Program-made: the position numbers and the translations under genes
The notes under the pieces: model-generated
What the model was told of the DNA's origin: nothing
Databases searched by the model: none
Seen by the model: only the letters and a program-made list of their open reading frames with translations
In this document: one piece after another, positions 1 through 9,357 of the stretch
Layout: the number at the start of each line of letters is the position of its first letter
Position numbering within the stretch: position 1 is the stretch's first letter
Assembly: GCA_003218975.1 (NCBI GenBank)
Contig: QHPD01000105.1
Coordinates: 1-64,000, forward strand
DNA length: 64,000 nucleotides
From: Verrucomicrobiota bacterium
Lineage (GTDB): Bacteria > Verrucomicrobiota > Verrucomicrobiia > Chthoniobacterales > UBA10450
Direction: 5' to 3'

Positions 1-2
1 AT

Positions 3-470
3 GGAAAGACGCTCGCGATTGATGATCCTGCTCTGATGGACATGGTTCGGGCCGACCTTGACGAAAAGCATCAGCTCACATTGATGCGATCGGAGCGCGC
101 CCTGACCGATTGCCGTCCTGTATCGATCTTTAGTTTACAATCGGCGCGGCAACTAGGCGAAGAGACTGGCATGCAGTTGGACAAGCGCCGCTTCCGAGCA
201 AACGTTTATGTCGATTTAACATCCGCCCAAGGCTTCGCCGAGAATGAATTTGTCGGGCGATCGCTGCGCATCGGACCGAAAGTGATGGTCACGATTCTGG
301 AACGCGATCCGCGCTGCGTGATGATCACACTCGATCCCGATACCGGAGAGAAAACACCAGCGATACTGAAGAAGGTAGCGCAAGCTCACGAAGGTATGGC
401 TGGTGTTTACGGTGCAGTGATGGTGGAGGGAATGCTGCACAAAGGCGATTCGATCGAAGTGGTAGACTAG
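3..470 (+). CDS. MOSC domain-containing protein, 5'-truncated by window edge
   Basis: Frame is open from base 3 through the listed ORF (GKTLAIDDPALMDMVRADLDEKHQLTLMRSERALTDCRPVSIFS...RFRANVYVDL...RCVMITLDPDTG), MOSC-like pattern. Confidence 0.8.
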   Translation, partial: GKTLAIDDPALMDMVRADLDEKHQLTLMRSERALTDCRPVSIFSLQSARQLGEETGMQLDKRRFRANVYVDLTSAQGFAENEFVGRSLRIGPKVMVTILERDPRCVMITLDPDTGEKTPAILKKVAQAHEGMAGVYGAVMVEGMLHKGDSIEVVD

Positions 471-578
471 CGCACACCCGGCACGTTACGAACAGGTAAA
501 GTGTTCGCTGAGCTTTTGATTCGTTAAGCGAAAATCGCATTTTGCGTCGCGCGTTTCTTTGCGCGAAAGACTGGGACA

Positions 579-2027
579 ATGGCAAATGGCGAAACGATCG
601 AATCCTACGTGCCAGCGCGGCTGGATCGGATGCCATGGAGTCGATGGCACTGGCTGATCGTGGTTTCGCTCGGCGCGACCTGGATTCTCGATGGTCTGGA
701 GGTGACACTGGCCGGAGCATTGGGCGGGATTTTAACGCTCCACGAAACACTCGGATTAACGCCGGCCCGAGTCGGCGCGAGCGCGACTTGCTATCTCGCA
801 GGCGCGGTGGTGGGCGCGCTGCTTTTCGGTTATGGGACCGACCGGTTTGGCCGCAAGAAATTGTTTTTCATTACTGTGGCGGTTTATCTCATCGGAACAG
901 CGCTGTCCGCTTTCTCTTGGAACTTCTGGAGTTACGCATTCTTTCGCGCGGTGACCGGAGCGGGCATTGGCGGTGAATACGCAGCGATCAATTCCGCGAT
1001 TGACGAATTGATTCCGGCGCGGGTGCGCGGCCGAGTTGATTTGATTATCAATGGCTCATACTGGGTTGGCGCCGCCATGGGCGCAGCCGCCACGCTTGTA
1101 CTGCTTGATCCGCGCAGGGTGCCAGTCTGGCTGGGATGGCGATGCGCTTTTGGAATCGGCGCGACGCTGGGCCTCATTGTGATTTTCTTTCGCCGCTGGA
1201 TTCCGGAGAGTCCGCGCTGGTTGATGATTCATGGTCGCAACCCCGAGGCGGAAGAGATCGTCGGAGAAGTCGAGCAAAAAATCCTGGGGTCACATGCGAC
1301 CGCGGTCGCCGCCCGCGGCTATAGCGACGCGTGGCCCACACGCATTCGTACACGTACACACACGCCGTGGCAGGAAATTTGGGACGCGATCGTACACGAA
1401 CATCGCCGGCGTTCGTTCCTCGGTTTTGTGCTGATGCTGACACAGGCTTTCTTCTATAACGCGATCTTCTTCACTTACGCGCTGGTTCTGATGCGATTTT
1501 ACAAGGTGCCCGAGCAAAATGTGGGCGGCTATCTCTTGCCCTTCGCGCTGGGAAATGTGCTCGGCCCGGTGTTGCTCGGGCATTTGTTTGACACAATTGG
1601 CCGGAAAAAAATGATCGCTGTCACCTATGGTCTGGCTGGCATTCTCCTCGCGCTGACCGGCTGGCTTTTTCAGGCAGGGCTGCTGACCGCACAAACGCAG
1701 ACACTGGCTTGGACGATTATTTTTTTCGTCGCCTCGGCAGCTGCGAGCTCGGCTTACCTGACTGTGAGCGAAATTTTTCCGTTGGAAATCCGCGCACTGG
1801 CGATAGCAATTTTCTACGCGATTGGAACGCTGGTAGGGGGAGTCGGCGCGCCGGTGCTGTTCGGATGGATCATCGGTACGGGATCGAGCACGGCATTATT
1901 CACGGGATATCTGCTCGCGGCTGTACTCATGGTTTTTGGCGCATTGGTTGAGGCATGGATCGGCGTTGCGGCCGAGCGTCGATCGCTTGAGCACGTAGCC
2001 GCGCCGCTCTCGAGCAAAGGATTGTGA
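579..2027 (+). CDS. MFS transporter, sugar-porter-like
   Basis: 482 aa, many TM segments, motifs GYGTDRFGRKK and PESPRWL. Confidence 0.9.
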   Translation: MANGETIESYVPARLDRMPWSRWHWLIVVSLGATWILDGLEVTLAGALGGILTLHETLGLTPARVGASATCYLAGAVVGALLFGYGTDRFGRKKLFFITVAVYLIGTALSAFSWNFWSYAFFRAVTGAGIGGEYAAINSAIDELIPARVRGRVDLIINGSYWVGAAMGAAATLVLLDPRRVPVWLGWRCAFGIGATLGLIVIFFRRWIPESPRWLMIHGRNPEAEEIVGEVEQKILGSHATAVAARGYSDAWPTRIRTRTHTPWQEIWDAIVHEHRRRSFLGFVLMLTQAFFYNAIFFTYALVLMRFYKVPEQNVGGYLLPFALGNVLGPVLLGHLFDTIGRKKMIAVTYGLAGILLALTGWLFQAGLLTAQTQTLAWTIIFFVASAAASSAYLTVSEIFPLEIRALAIAIFYAIGTLVGGVGAPVLFGWIIGTGSSTALFTGYLLAAVLMVFGALVEAWIGVAAERRSLEHVAAPLSSKGL

Positions 2028-2111
2028 TCGAGAATCATGAATCGTTAAATCGAGAATCGTGGCTAGTTGCATCGTTAATTCGACCCCGATTCACGAATCT
2101 GGAAGCGAGGT

Positions 2112-2654
2112 TCACTTAGCTGGCACACTAAGCTCGCGCGTGTGTATTGGGCCGGCAGGGGTCAGCTTGCTCGAGTAAAGATGAAATGTGTCGACGCGGA
2201 TCATTCCGGCATCAAGATCCTCATTCGCTTTTAGAAAATTTCGCAGCGATTGCGGCGCGACATCGCGGCAACGCGCAATGGTAATGTGCGGATGCCATGG
2301 GCGAAGCTCTGGCTCGATGCCTACGGCAAGGGCAGCCTCTTGCACGCGCTTGTGGACTTGGAACAGATGCGGATGCGCTTTGCCGACACCGATCCAAATA
2401 ATCTTCGGTGGGCCTTTTCGCGGAAATGCGCCGATGCCAGTGATCGGTAGAAAAAACGCGCCAAATTCAATGGCGTCAAGTTTTTCGCAGAGCGCAAGAT
2501 CGACTGCTTCTGAAACGTCGCCGAAGAAACCGAGCGTCAGATGCATTTGGCCGGCTTCGGTCCAACGCACACCGCGAATCTTTGGCTCAAGATCTGCAAG
2601 AAATTGGCGCGTTGATTCTGGCAAGTCGATAGCGATGAAAAGGCGTTTGGTCAC
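2112..2654 (-). CDS. thpR: RNA 2',3'-cyclic phosphodiesterase (LigT/ThpR family)
   Basis: RLFIAIDLPESTRQFL, HLTLGFFGDV and HPHITIARC two-histidine motifs. Confidence 0.9.
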   Translation of the reverse strand: MTKRLFIAIDLPESTRQFLADLEPKIRGVRWTEAGQMHLTLGFFGDVSEAVDLALCEKLDAIEFGAFFLPITGIGAFPRKGPPKIIWIGVGKAHPHLFQVHKRVQEAALAVGIEPELRPWHPHITIARCRDVAPQSLRNFLKANEDLDAGMIRVDTFHLYSSKLTPAGPIHTRELSVPAK

Positions 2655-2683
2655 AGGATGGGCGCCCCTATTTTAACGCCGGC

Positions 2684-3712
2684 TTATCGTCTGTTCGTGA
2701 CAGGCTCTTCGTTGTTTCTCTTTGTTGCGCGATCGGCCAGACGCGTCAGCCATTTCGGGGTCAATCGGCAGAGCTGCGAGCCGGCCCGTGATTGATTGCC
2801 TTCCTCGTCGCCGGCTCCGGGAAGAAATCGATTGACCAACTTCATCAAATAACCGGTAAGATTCGGAAAGAGCACATTTCCAACGATTGCCGCGCGCGCG
2901 GCGAACGTAAGCGTAAGCGATGGCTGACCACGGCGGCAGGCGGCGAGAATCTTACGCGCCGCGCGCTCCGCGTTCATGGAGATCAACGGCGCTCCGGCTG
3001 AAGCGGCGAACCAGGCGAACTCAACATCGCGTTTGCCTTTGAATCTTGCATTTATATGGGAGCCGGTGCGCATCATCCCCGGCGCAACGGTTGTCACATA
3101 AATATTGTCGCGCGCGAGTTCGGCGCGAAGCGCATCAGAAAACCCAGTGAGCGCAAATTTGCTTGCGCTGTACGGCGCGAGGTGCGGCACCGCCATTTTG
3201 CCGCCGATGGAAGAAATATTGACGATTCGTCCCCCACCCCACATGCGCATTTCGGGAAGAATCTGCGAAACCAATTCGAAGGGAGCCCAAAAATGCAATT
3301 GCATGGCGCGTTCGAAATCTTCACGGGTCATATGCTCATGCGGGCCGACCTCGATAATGCCGGCGTTATTGATTAAGATGTCGATCTTGCCCAGGCGATC
3401 GATAACTTGCCGGGCTGCTGATGGAATCTGCGCAGCGTCCAGCAGGTCGCATTGAACCGTAAGCACTTCGCCGCCGCGGCGGACGAGATCAGCTTTTGCA
3501 CGTGAGAGTTCGTCAGCGTCGCGAGCAATCAGCGCAACCTTGCCGCCGTCTGCGCAAATTTGCCGCGCAAGCACGAGTCCAAGTCCGCGTGATCCACCTG
3601 TGATGAGAACGACTTTGTCCCGTAAGGAAAAGCGGTGTGTTCGGATCACGCGCGCAATCGCCCATGCAACAAAGAGGAGGGCGCCTGCGAGCAGCAAAAC
3701 GCGAGCATTCAT
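2684..3712 (-). CDS. SDR family oxidoreductase with N-terminal membrane segment
   Basis: VVLITGGSRGLGLVLAR, NNAGI, YSASKFALTGFSDALRAEL. Confidence 0.9.
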   Translation of the reverse strand: MNARVLLLAGALLFVAWAIARVIRTHRFSLRDKVVLITGGSRGLGLVLARQICADGGKVALIARDADELSRAKADLVRRGGEVLTVQCDLLDAAQIPSAARQVIDRLGKIDILINNAGIIEVGPHEHMTREDFERAMQLHFWAPFELVSQILPEMRMWGGGRIVNISSIGGKMAVPHLAPYSASKFALTGFSDALRAELARDNIYVTTVAPGMMRTGSHINARFKGKRDVEFAWFAASAGAPLISMNAERAARKILAACRRGQPSLTLTFAARAAIVGNVLFPNLTGYLMKLVNRFLPGAGDEEGNQSRAGSQLCRLTPKWLTRLADRATKRNNEEPVTNRR

Positions 3713-3790
3713 TTCAGTAAATTAAGGTCTAGCACGGGAGGCCTCCCGGCAAGCTGCGGCGGAGGACAAACCGCAGCCTTTGCTCCCTAA

Positions 3791-4252
3791 TCAACCGTGT
3801 TTGCGATGGAAACGGGCGACTTCACGCGCTGTCTCGCGATCGATCGCCCGCTTTTTCAAGTCTGCGCGTTTGTCGCGCGCCAATTTGCCCTGGCCGACCC
3901 CAAGCTCGGCCTTTAGCTTTCCGTTCTTCCAGTAAAGCTTCAAGACAACAAGTGCTCGGCCCTTTACCTGCGTCTCGCCGTAAAGTTTGTCGATCTCTTG
4001 TCGATGCAACAGCAATTTACGAACGCGTTTTGCGGGTAAAATTTCGTGACTGGCTTTCTCATAAGGCTGAATGTGGGCGTTGTAGAGAAAGGCTTCCCTG
4101 TTTTCGACGCGCGCGAATGCATCGTTGATGTTTGCCTTACCCGCGCGAACGGATTTGACCTCGCTACCTTTGAGCTCGATGCCAGCTTCATAGCGCTCGA
4201 GTACATGATAATCGCGGAGCGCCTTGCGATTGATAATCGACTCAGCCGCCAT
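3791..4252 (-). CDS. smpB: SsrA-binding protein SmpB
   Basis: IINRKALRDYHVLERYEAGIELKGSEVKSVRAGKANINDAFARV... full-length SmpB pattern. Confidence 0.97.
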   Translation of the reverse strand: MAAESIINRKALRDYHVLERYEAGIELKGSEVKSVRAGKANINDAFARVENREAFLYNAHIQPYEKASHEILPAKRVRKLLLHRQEIDKLYGETQVKGRALVVLKLYWKNGKLKAELGVGQGKLARDKRADLKKRAIDRETAREVARFHRKHG

Positions 4253-4284
4253 ATTGCAGACAGGCTGGAACCCCGCTCAATAAG

Positions 4285-4602
4285 CTAAGCGCCGTCCGAT
4301 GAGCCTTCGAGCGACTCGTAAGTCAATTTGCCCGCGATGATTTCCTTGAGCGCAATGTCGGTCAGCGACATTCGCAGCGTCGTTTCCACCATTGGCCGAT
4401 GTCCCAAACCGAGCTGACGCACGCGCTTGGAGACAACGTTGATCAGAAGTTGCGTATTCGGGATCACCTGGGCTGCTTCCTGGAGAAGTTGAGTCGTCAT
4501 ATGGCGCAAGGAACCAACGGGGTGGGATGCTTCTGTTGGGAATTGAAGAATGATCGGCGCGCTGCCTGCGAGCGGAAATGGAGTAAGTTGCGGAGCGAGC
4601 AT
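4285..4602 (-). CDS. rpoZ: DNA-directed RNA polymerase omega subunit (translation may start at Met codon at 4500)
   Basis: INVVSKRVRQLGLGHRPMVETTLRMSLTDIALKEIIAGKLTYE. Confidence 0.8.
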   Translation of the reverse strand: MLAPQLTPFPLAGSAPIILQFPTEASHPVGSLRHMTTQLLQEAAQVIPNTQLLINVVSKRVRQLGLGHRPMVETTLRMSLTDIALKEIIAGKLTYESLEGSSDGA

Positions 4603-4738
4603 GGTAAAAATGAGTTTTGACTTTCCAAGTGGAGCACGAGCTTGTCAACCCCAAAGCTCTCCACAGGCAAGTCCGTTCTGCTAGAGCGTTTAGTCCCACC
4701 CAAAATCACTTTGATGCGCGGCCCGCTACCGTGAGCCT

Positions 4739-4915
4739 ATGTCTCAAACAAATATAGTGGTCTGCGATACGCCGACAGAGGCGATCGTAGAGCGCACAAG
4801 CCAAGCTATGCGAAGCTGTTCAGCCGCTCACACGAATGCTGTGATCCGCGTTTAGGATGAAGCAATGTGATCGAGACGCATAAGCGCGCGGGCGATTTCA
4901 AAGAGTGGTCAGTTC
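4739..4915 (+). pseudogene. Degenerate copy 1 of a small-protein family (SYAKLFSRSH / VIRV / VIETHKRAGDFKEW)
   Basis: Begins ATG TCT CAA ACA AAT; peptide pieces are spread over several frames with a stop (GTT TAG); matches second degenerate copy at 5935-6057. Confidence 0.55.
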
Positions 4916-5060
4916 GCTTTTCTTCTCGCGCCGGGTATCTGCTCACGGTAATATTGAGAAAATTCCGCAGATAGTTTCGTTAGAGCCCAAGCACCATGGA
5001 CAGTCGATCCGACCCCAAGAAATGGGATGTAAATCGACCGCGCGTATTTTTGGAGAACTT

Positions 5061-5903
5061 ATGCCAGAAGGTCGTGGCGCCTTGAGCAACTGGAGTAAAT
5101 GCAAGAGGGTTGCCGCCACGCTCTTCATTTTGCTCTTTACGCCTGTGCTCGCGGGTTCGCAATCCACCGGTGCGTCGGTAAAAACGTGGATAGAAATCAA
5201 AGCGGCCGATGAAGCAGCGAAGGCGCTCGCGAATCCCAAGGTCACGGCCGAACAGCGTTTGCGTGTGGAGCAAATCTACTATCGACTCGTCCGGGACAAT
5301 CCGCAGTCTGTCCCAGCGCAAAACGCACTTGCCGCATTTCTCTGGAAAAACGGGAAGGCGGAAGCAGCCGTTGAACATTGGCGCATCGCGCAAGGGCTGG
5401 AGCCAGCCAATGCCGAAACGGCGAACTCGTTAGGCGGTGCGTACCTCAGGATGGGTCTTGTCCCCGAAGCGGCGGAGGAGTTTCTTTTGGCGGTTCGCTC
5501 CGAAAGGGACAATCCCGATTATCATTTTGACCTCGCGAACGTCGAATTCGTCCTCCGCAGTGATCTGACTGCGGCCTGGAAGATCGATTCCGCGGAATTG
5601 TTGCAACGCGCCCTGTTCGAATTTCACGAAGCGAGCCGGCTTGCACCGATGGATCTCGAATACGTGCGCGCTTACGCGGAAACGTTTTATGGGATGCCGA
5701 ATCCCGATTGGAAAGAGGCGCAAGTCGCCTGGCAGCATTACCTCGAGCTCTCCACGGACCGGAACTTCGCCTACTTGCAGCTCGCGCGGGTCAGCCTGAA
5801 GCAGCACAAGAAAGCTGAAGCGTTATCTTTCCTCGATAAAATTTCAGACCCCTCTTATTCCGAGGTAAAGGAAAAGGTGCGCAAGCAAACTGAAGCGCTC
5901 TAG
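5061..5903 (+). CDS. Secreted TPR-repeat protein (ORF opens at 4905; Met at 5061 precedes a signal-like hydrophobic segment)
   Basis: Signal-like CKRVAATLFILLFTPVLAGSQ followed by TPR-type helices (AAVEHWRIAQGLEPANAETANSLGGAYLRMGLVPEAAEEF). Confidence 0.75.
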   Translation: MPEGRGALSNWSKCKRVAATLFILLFTPVLAGSQSTGASVKTWIEIKAADEAAKALANPKVTAEQRLRVEQIYYRLVRDNPQSVPAQNALAAFLWKNGKAEAAVEHWRIAQGLEPANAETANSLGGAYLRMGLVPEAAEEFLLAVRSERDNPDYHFDLANVEFVLRSDLTAAWKIDSAELLQRALFEFHEASRLAPMDLEYVRAYAETFYGMPNPDWKEAQVAWQHYLELSTDRNFAYLQLARVSLKQHKKAEALSFLDKISDPSYSEVKEKVRKQTEAL

Positions 5904-5934
5904 ACGATTTACGAACGCTCTGAACTTATCTGTA

Positions 5935-6057
5935 TCTTCTCGGAATCCGCTACGCGAAGTTCTACAGCCGCTAACATCATGCGGTAATCCGCGTTTACGA
6001 TGAAGCGGGCAACGGGATTGGGAGGACGAGCAATCGGGCGCGTTCAAGGGTGTGGTG
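5935..6057 (+). pseudogene. Degenerate copy 2 of the same small-protein family
   Basis: In frame: LGIRYAKFYSR*HHAVIRVYDEAGN then substituted/shifted version of VIETHEQSGDFKEW; contains in-frame TAA. Confidence 0.55.
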
Positions 6058-6240
6058 AGTCATTTTTGCGCCCGAAAACGGCGCGGCTGCTATCAATAGG
6101 GGGAGAAGCTTCCCATAGTGGGCTCCGGGGGGAGGTGGAGGTGCGGTCCTGGTTGTGTCGGATTCGCTCGCGCAAGAGACCAGCATTAGAGCGAGGATCA
6201 AAAGTGCGGAAGAAAGAATAATCGAGCGAGGAGTTTTCAT
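5995..6240 (-). CDS. Small putative lipoprotein; C-terminal part reads antisense through the decayed copy at 5935-6057
   Basis: MKTPRSIILSSALLILALMLVSCASES: signal peptide plus LVSC lipobox. Confidence 0.4.
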   Translation of the reverse strand: MKTPRSIILSSALLILALMLVSCASESDTTRTAPPPPPGAHYGKLLPLLIAAAPFSGAKMTHHTLERARLLVLPIPLPASS

Positions 6241-6472
6241 AGATTTTGGCTAGTGGAAGTTCGCGATTCTCTGTAGAGATGGTTGTCGTGTCAACGCCCG
6301 TAACGCATGAAAACATGCCGGCTCGGCCTACCAGCGAAAGGCGATGGGGCCAACTTTGGTCAGTGAAAACGCGTCGACACAGCGCCACGGCTATAGCTCA
6401 GTCAATGCGATCGAGTCAATCATCACTACCGATTTTGCTACTTCCTCGGGGCGCGACGATTCTTTCGCCAAG

Positions 6473-7057
6473 TCACTGACCGCCAAGTTTGGCAGGTTTT
6501 TGGTGCGTCGGCCCATTGTATCTTGGTGCCGCCTCCCATTGTAAACTGACTTTCTCAAGACTGCTAAATCCGGTGGTGCTTTTAACTCCGGTGTTGCTGA
6601 CGATATTGCCGTTATCATCAACATCGATCCATCGACCCGTGCCGCCGATAAGCGTTCCCGTCTCGTTGGGACACCAAACCGAGTGTATGTGTTTCGTAGC
6701 CGACGCCACCTGTGCGGCTAGATCGAAGTTGAGTTGAGTGGGTTTGCCAAACTGCGTCTTGGCGTTTGGGATTGACGCTTTGACTGATCCATTGACAACG
6801 AGAGTGACTTTATAAGTGCCAACCGCCAAGCCACTGGAGATGTAGTGACCGCTGGCATCGGTCTTAGCAATCTTAGAAAAATTTTTCGCTTCAATCCGGA
6901 CGTCGGCGCCTTTGATCGGGCGTCCGGTCGGGTCCTTCACAACGCCTTCAAGAGCTGACGTCCCAACTGGCCGCGCTTGCACCCCGGGTGAAAGCGCAAA
7001 ACAGGTGAGCACGAACACCGCGAAAGCGGGGTAAATAAATTTCGATATTGTTTTCAT
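6473..7057 (-). CDS. Secreted carboxypeptidase-regulatory-like (Ig-like) domain protein
   Basis: Signal peptide; LEGVVKDPTGRPIKGADVRIEAKNFSKIAKTDASGHYISSGLAVGTYKVTL. Confidence 0.7.
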   Translation of the reverse strand: MKTISKFIYPAFAVFVLTCFALSPGVQARPVGTSALEGVVKDPTGRPIKGADVRIEAKNFSKIAKTDASGHYISSGLAVGTYKVTLVVNGSVKASIPNAKTQFGKPTQLNFDLAAQVASATKHIHSVWCPNETGTLIGGTGRWIDVDDNGNIVSNTGVKSTTGFSSLEKVSLQWEAAPRYNGPTHQKPAKLGGQ

Positions 7058-7225
7058 AGATCTCTTCCTTTCAGTCGTGATTTCATGGCCGGCGAAATTA
7101 CTAAATTGGCTCGACCCGTAGCAAGCATTTAATTGTGTTTTCTACGGAAATATCGGCGATAACCTTATTTATGCTTTCTTTGAGTCAGCGATTCACCAAG
7201 GGGGACCAATCCAGCGGAGCCTCAC

Positions 7226-7426
7226 TTATGCGGTTCTTCGGACACAGCGTTCAAGTTCGATAAACGCAGTCAGCTTTTCATCCGGGCGCACAATGAGGCG
7301 TTGACCGTCGCCGCGATGCGCGTCAGCAACGAGGATTGCTCGCCCGCGAGAATCCACGCCTGAAACGCAGCCCCAACTCCAACCGGCTTTGCTAAGATTG
7401 TCAGCGATGATTTCCCACTACTTCAT
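7226..7426 (-). pseudogene. 66-codon small ORF with in-frame TAG at codon 3 (MK*WEIIADNLSKAGWSWGCVSGVDSRGRAILVADAHRGDGQRLIVRPDEKLTAFIELERCVRRTA)
   Basis: Hand translation of minus strand; open from codon 4 to TAA; absent from ORF track because of the amber codon. Confidence 0.6.
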
Positions 7427-7435
7427 TTTGCCGCT

Positions 7436-8510
7436 CTATGGCGCGATCAATCCTGTGTGAGTACCAACGCAGGCGTTCCTGTCGTGCTCGTAAGGTTTGT
7501 TATTCGATAAATTCTGAATGCGCTGTTGCTTACCTTCGAGCGAGACCGGCTGAAGCCAATAATACTTCTCCATAGCACTCCCTACGTCGCGTTTGGCCTG
7601 AGCAGCAATAACAAACGCCCCCGTCTGTGGAACTTCAATCGCGAACTTTCCCTCAGCATCCGTTTCTGCTGTCTGAATGGGCGATGCGAGAAAACCGAAG
7701 TAAAAAAGCCCCCGAATAGTAAAAAGCCAGCTCGCCTTTAATTTCCGAATATTGATTCTCTGCGGCGCGTCGAGCTTCCCGCGCTTCGCGACTCTGTGCG
7801 CGTGCGACATCAAGCGCACGTCTTGCCTCCGCGTGATTACCACTCCCAATAAGATTTAATGACGCGTTAAAAGCAGTCTGTTCAGCCGTCCGCGCAGCTT
7901 GTTCATTCGCCTCCGCTTGCTTGAGATTGGCCTGTGCAACACCAAGCGGGCCGTTTAGTTGCTGAATCTTGATGTCTGCGTAGCGCTTGAGTCCCGCGAG
8001 AAGAATGTCCATCGCATCGCGCCCGAACAACGTTCCCTGAACTGCACCAAGCTTAAAATTCTCACGCCCTCTCGCGGATACGAAGACTTGACCAGATAGA
8101 GTCCCTTTTGGAGCGCTTCGATAGGTTTGCGCTGCACGTTGTTCAGCCGCTTGTGACTGTTCCCGCGACTGCGTTAAATCAGCCTCCGCGTTCTTCTCTC
8201 CCTCTGCTTGCTCTCGTGCTACGGCCTTTTGTTCCTCAACTTGTTTGTCTTCGAGGGCCTCTTCCTCTGCTCGACGTTTCTCTTCAGCGATTGGATCAAA
8301 CCCGTAACGTTTCTGGACTTCAGGCGATAATTCGGCAAACGGAAGTTTGACGATTCCCCCGGAAAACGTAATGACGATTCCATCCGGCTCGACCCTGCTC
8401 ACCTTCGCGTTCTTGTATTCTTTCCCGTCAACCGTTTTGAAATCGTCAGCCAGAGACACTGACGCGAGACAAACCGTCAAGATGAGAATCTTCGAAAGCT
8501 TGGGAATCAT
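7436..8510 (-). pseudogene. Secreted coiled-coil protein split by a frameshift
   Basis: ORF 7653-8510 (signal peptide, SHD1-like start, Ala/Glu/Gln coiled coil, GELAFYYSG) continues in ORF 7436-7849 as GLFYFGFLASPIQTAETDAEGKFAIEVPQTGAFVIAAQA; crossover lies in GGGGGCTTTTTT on the minus strand. Confidence 0.65.
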
Positions 8511-8622
8511 GTGGAGGCTTTTATCGGTGAACGTGAACCAAGCCGCGCGCCGCGTTGAGAGGCTGGCGCCGACGGTAACAGCACTTGACCGTAGCGATTC
8601 GAGTTGCCCATTTCGCCGATTT

Positions 8623-8853
8623 TCAGGAGCGCGAGCTCCAGTTGTCGACGATCCATTGCAGCGCTTTGTTTGTTTCGTTCTGTCGCTCGGTGATCTTGTC
8701 TAGCAGTTCGTTTTGCCTTGTCAGAAGCTTTTGAAGCCGACTGAACCCGTTGCTCACGAGAAACGGGAAAGCGATCCAAATAATCGAAATCGCGAGGACG
8801 CCGAGAAATATGAAAAATGCTAAAACTGGACTGTTCTCGACGATGGTGTTCAT
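8623..8853 (-). CDS. Small single-TM protein with coiled-coil tail, unknown function
   Basis: VLAFFIFLGVLAISIIWIAFPFLV TM segment then LQKLLTRQNELLDKITERQNETNKALQWIVDNW. Confidence 0.55.
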   Translation of the reverse strand: MNTIVENSPVLAFFIFLGVLAISIIWIAFPFLVSNGFSRLQKLLTRQNELLDKITERQNETNKALQWIVDNWSSRS

Positions 8854-9217
8854 TCGCGCTTTCCTTTCTTCTGGACCGGGTGTTCGCCTTTGGTTGCGCC
8901 CGTGATATCACTTTGTCATTACCGGGTGAAGGACAAAAACGGCACAATCCATCGCGCGTTTGACAAACCCTTGCCATCCTGAGCGGTCCCGCGCTCCATT
9001 CGCAATCTTGGCGCGTTTAGGCTCGCGCCTCGCCGTTGTCTGACTGTCGAACCAGTGGGGCGCGGCCAGCTTTTCCATTTCGGCAGCAAATCGACGCGTA
9101 CATTCGCCACCGTTACTCGTCCGCGATCGACTCGAGCGGTAGCTCCTTGCTATGAACCGGGAAATGCACGAAGTAAGGAGACGCAGCGCGTTGGCGTGCG
9201 AAAACTGATGACTAATT

Positions 9218-9291
9218 CGGGCTGTGGCTCAGCTTGGTAGAGCGCCTGGTTCGGGACCAGGAGGCCGTGGGTTCAAATCCCACCAGCCCGA
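9218..9291 (+). tRNA. tRNA-Pro (anticodon CGG)
   Basis: Acceptor CGGGCTG/CAGCCCG with discriminator A; anticodon arm CCTGG-TTCGGGA-CCAGG; T arm GTGGG-TTCAAAT-CCCAC. Confidence 0.93.
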
Positions 9292-9310
9292 TGTGATAAA
9301 CTTCCTCAGA

Positions 9311-9357
9311 GCGGTCGCCGCGGCAACAGGCCGTGGGTCCAAATCCCACCAGACCGA
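9311..9357 (+). pseudogene. Degenerate partial duplicate of the tRNA-Pro 3' half
   Basis: AGGCCGTGGGTCCAAATCCCACCAGACCGA at 9328-9357 matches 9262-9291 at 28 of 30 positions. Confidence 0.7.

Noticed and set aside
542-976. Alternative-frame ORFs inside the MFS gene, and similar antisense ORFs inside xseA, nuoG, nuoL, purH and other genes
   Set aside because: They overlap well-supported coding sequences, are Arg/Ser-rich, and show no recognisable domain; typical shadow ORFs of GC-rich genes.
3725-3785. GGGAGGCCTCCC and GCTGCGG/CCGCAGC hairpins between smpB and the SDR gene as a novel element
   Set aside because: Short palindromes in a spacer, compatible with a plain terminator; no second copy noticed in the window.
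7700-7725. GGGGGCTTTTTT as a programmed -1 ribosomal slippery site
   Set aside because: The downstream frame needed is +1/-2, not -1, so it does not match canonical -1 slippage; an indel is more likely.
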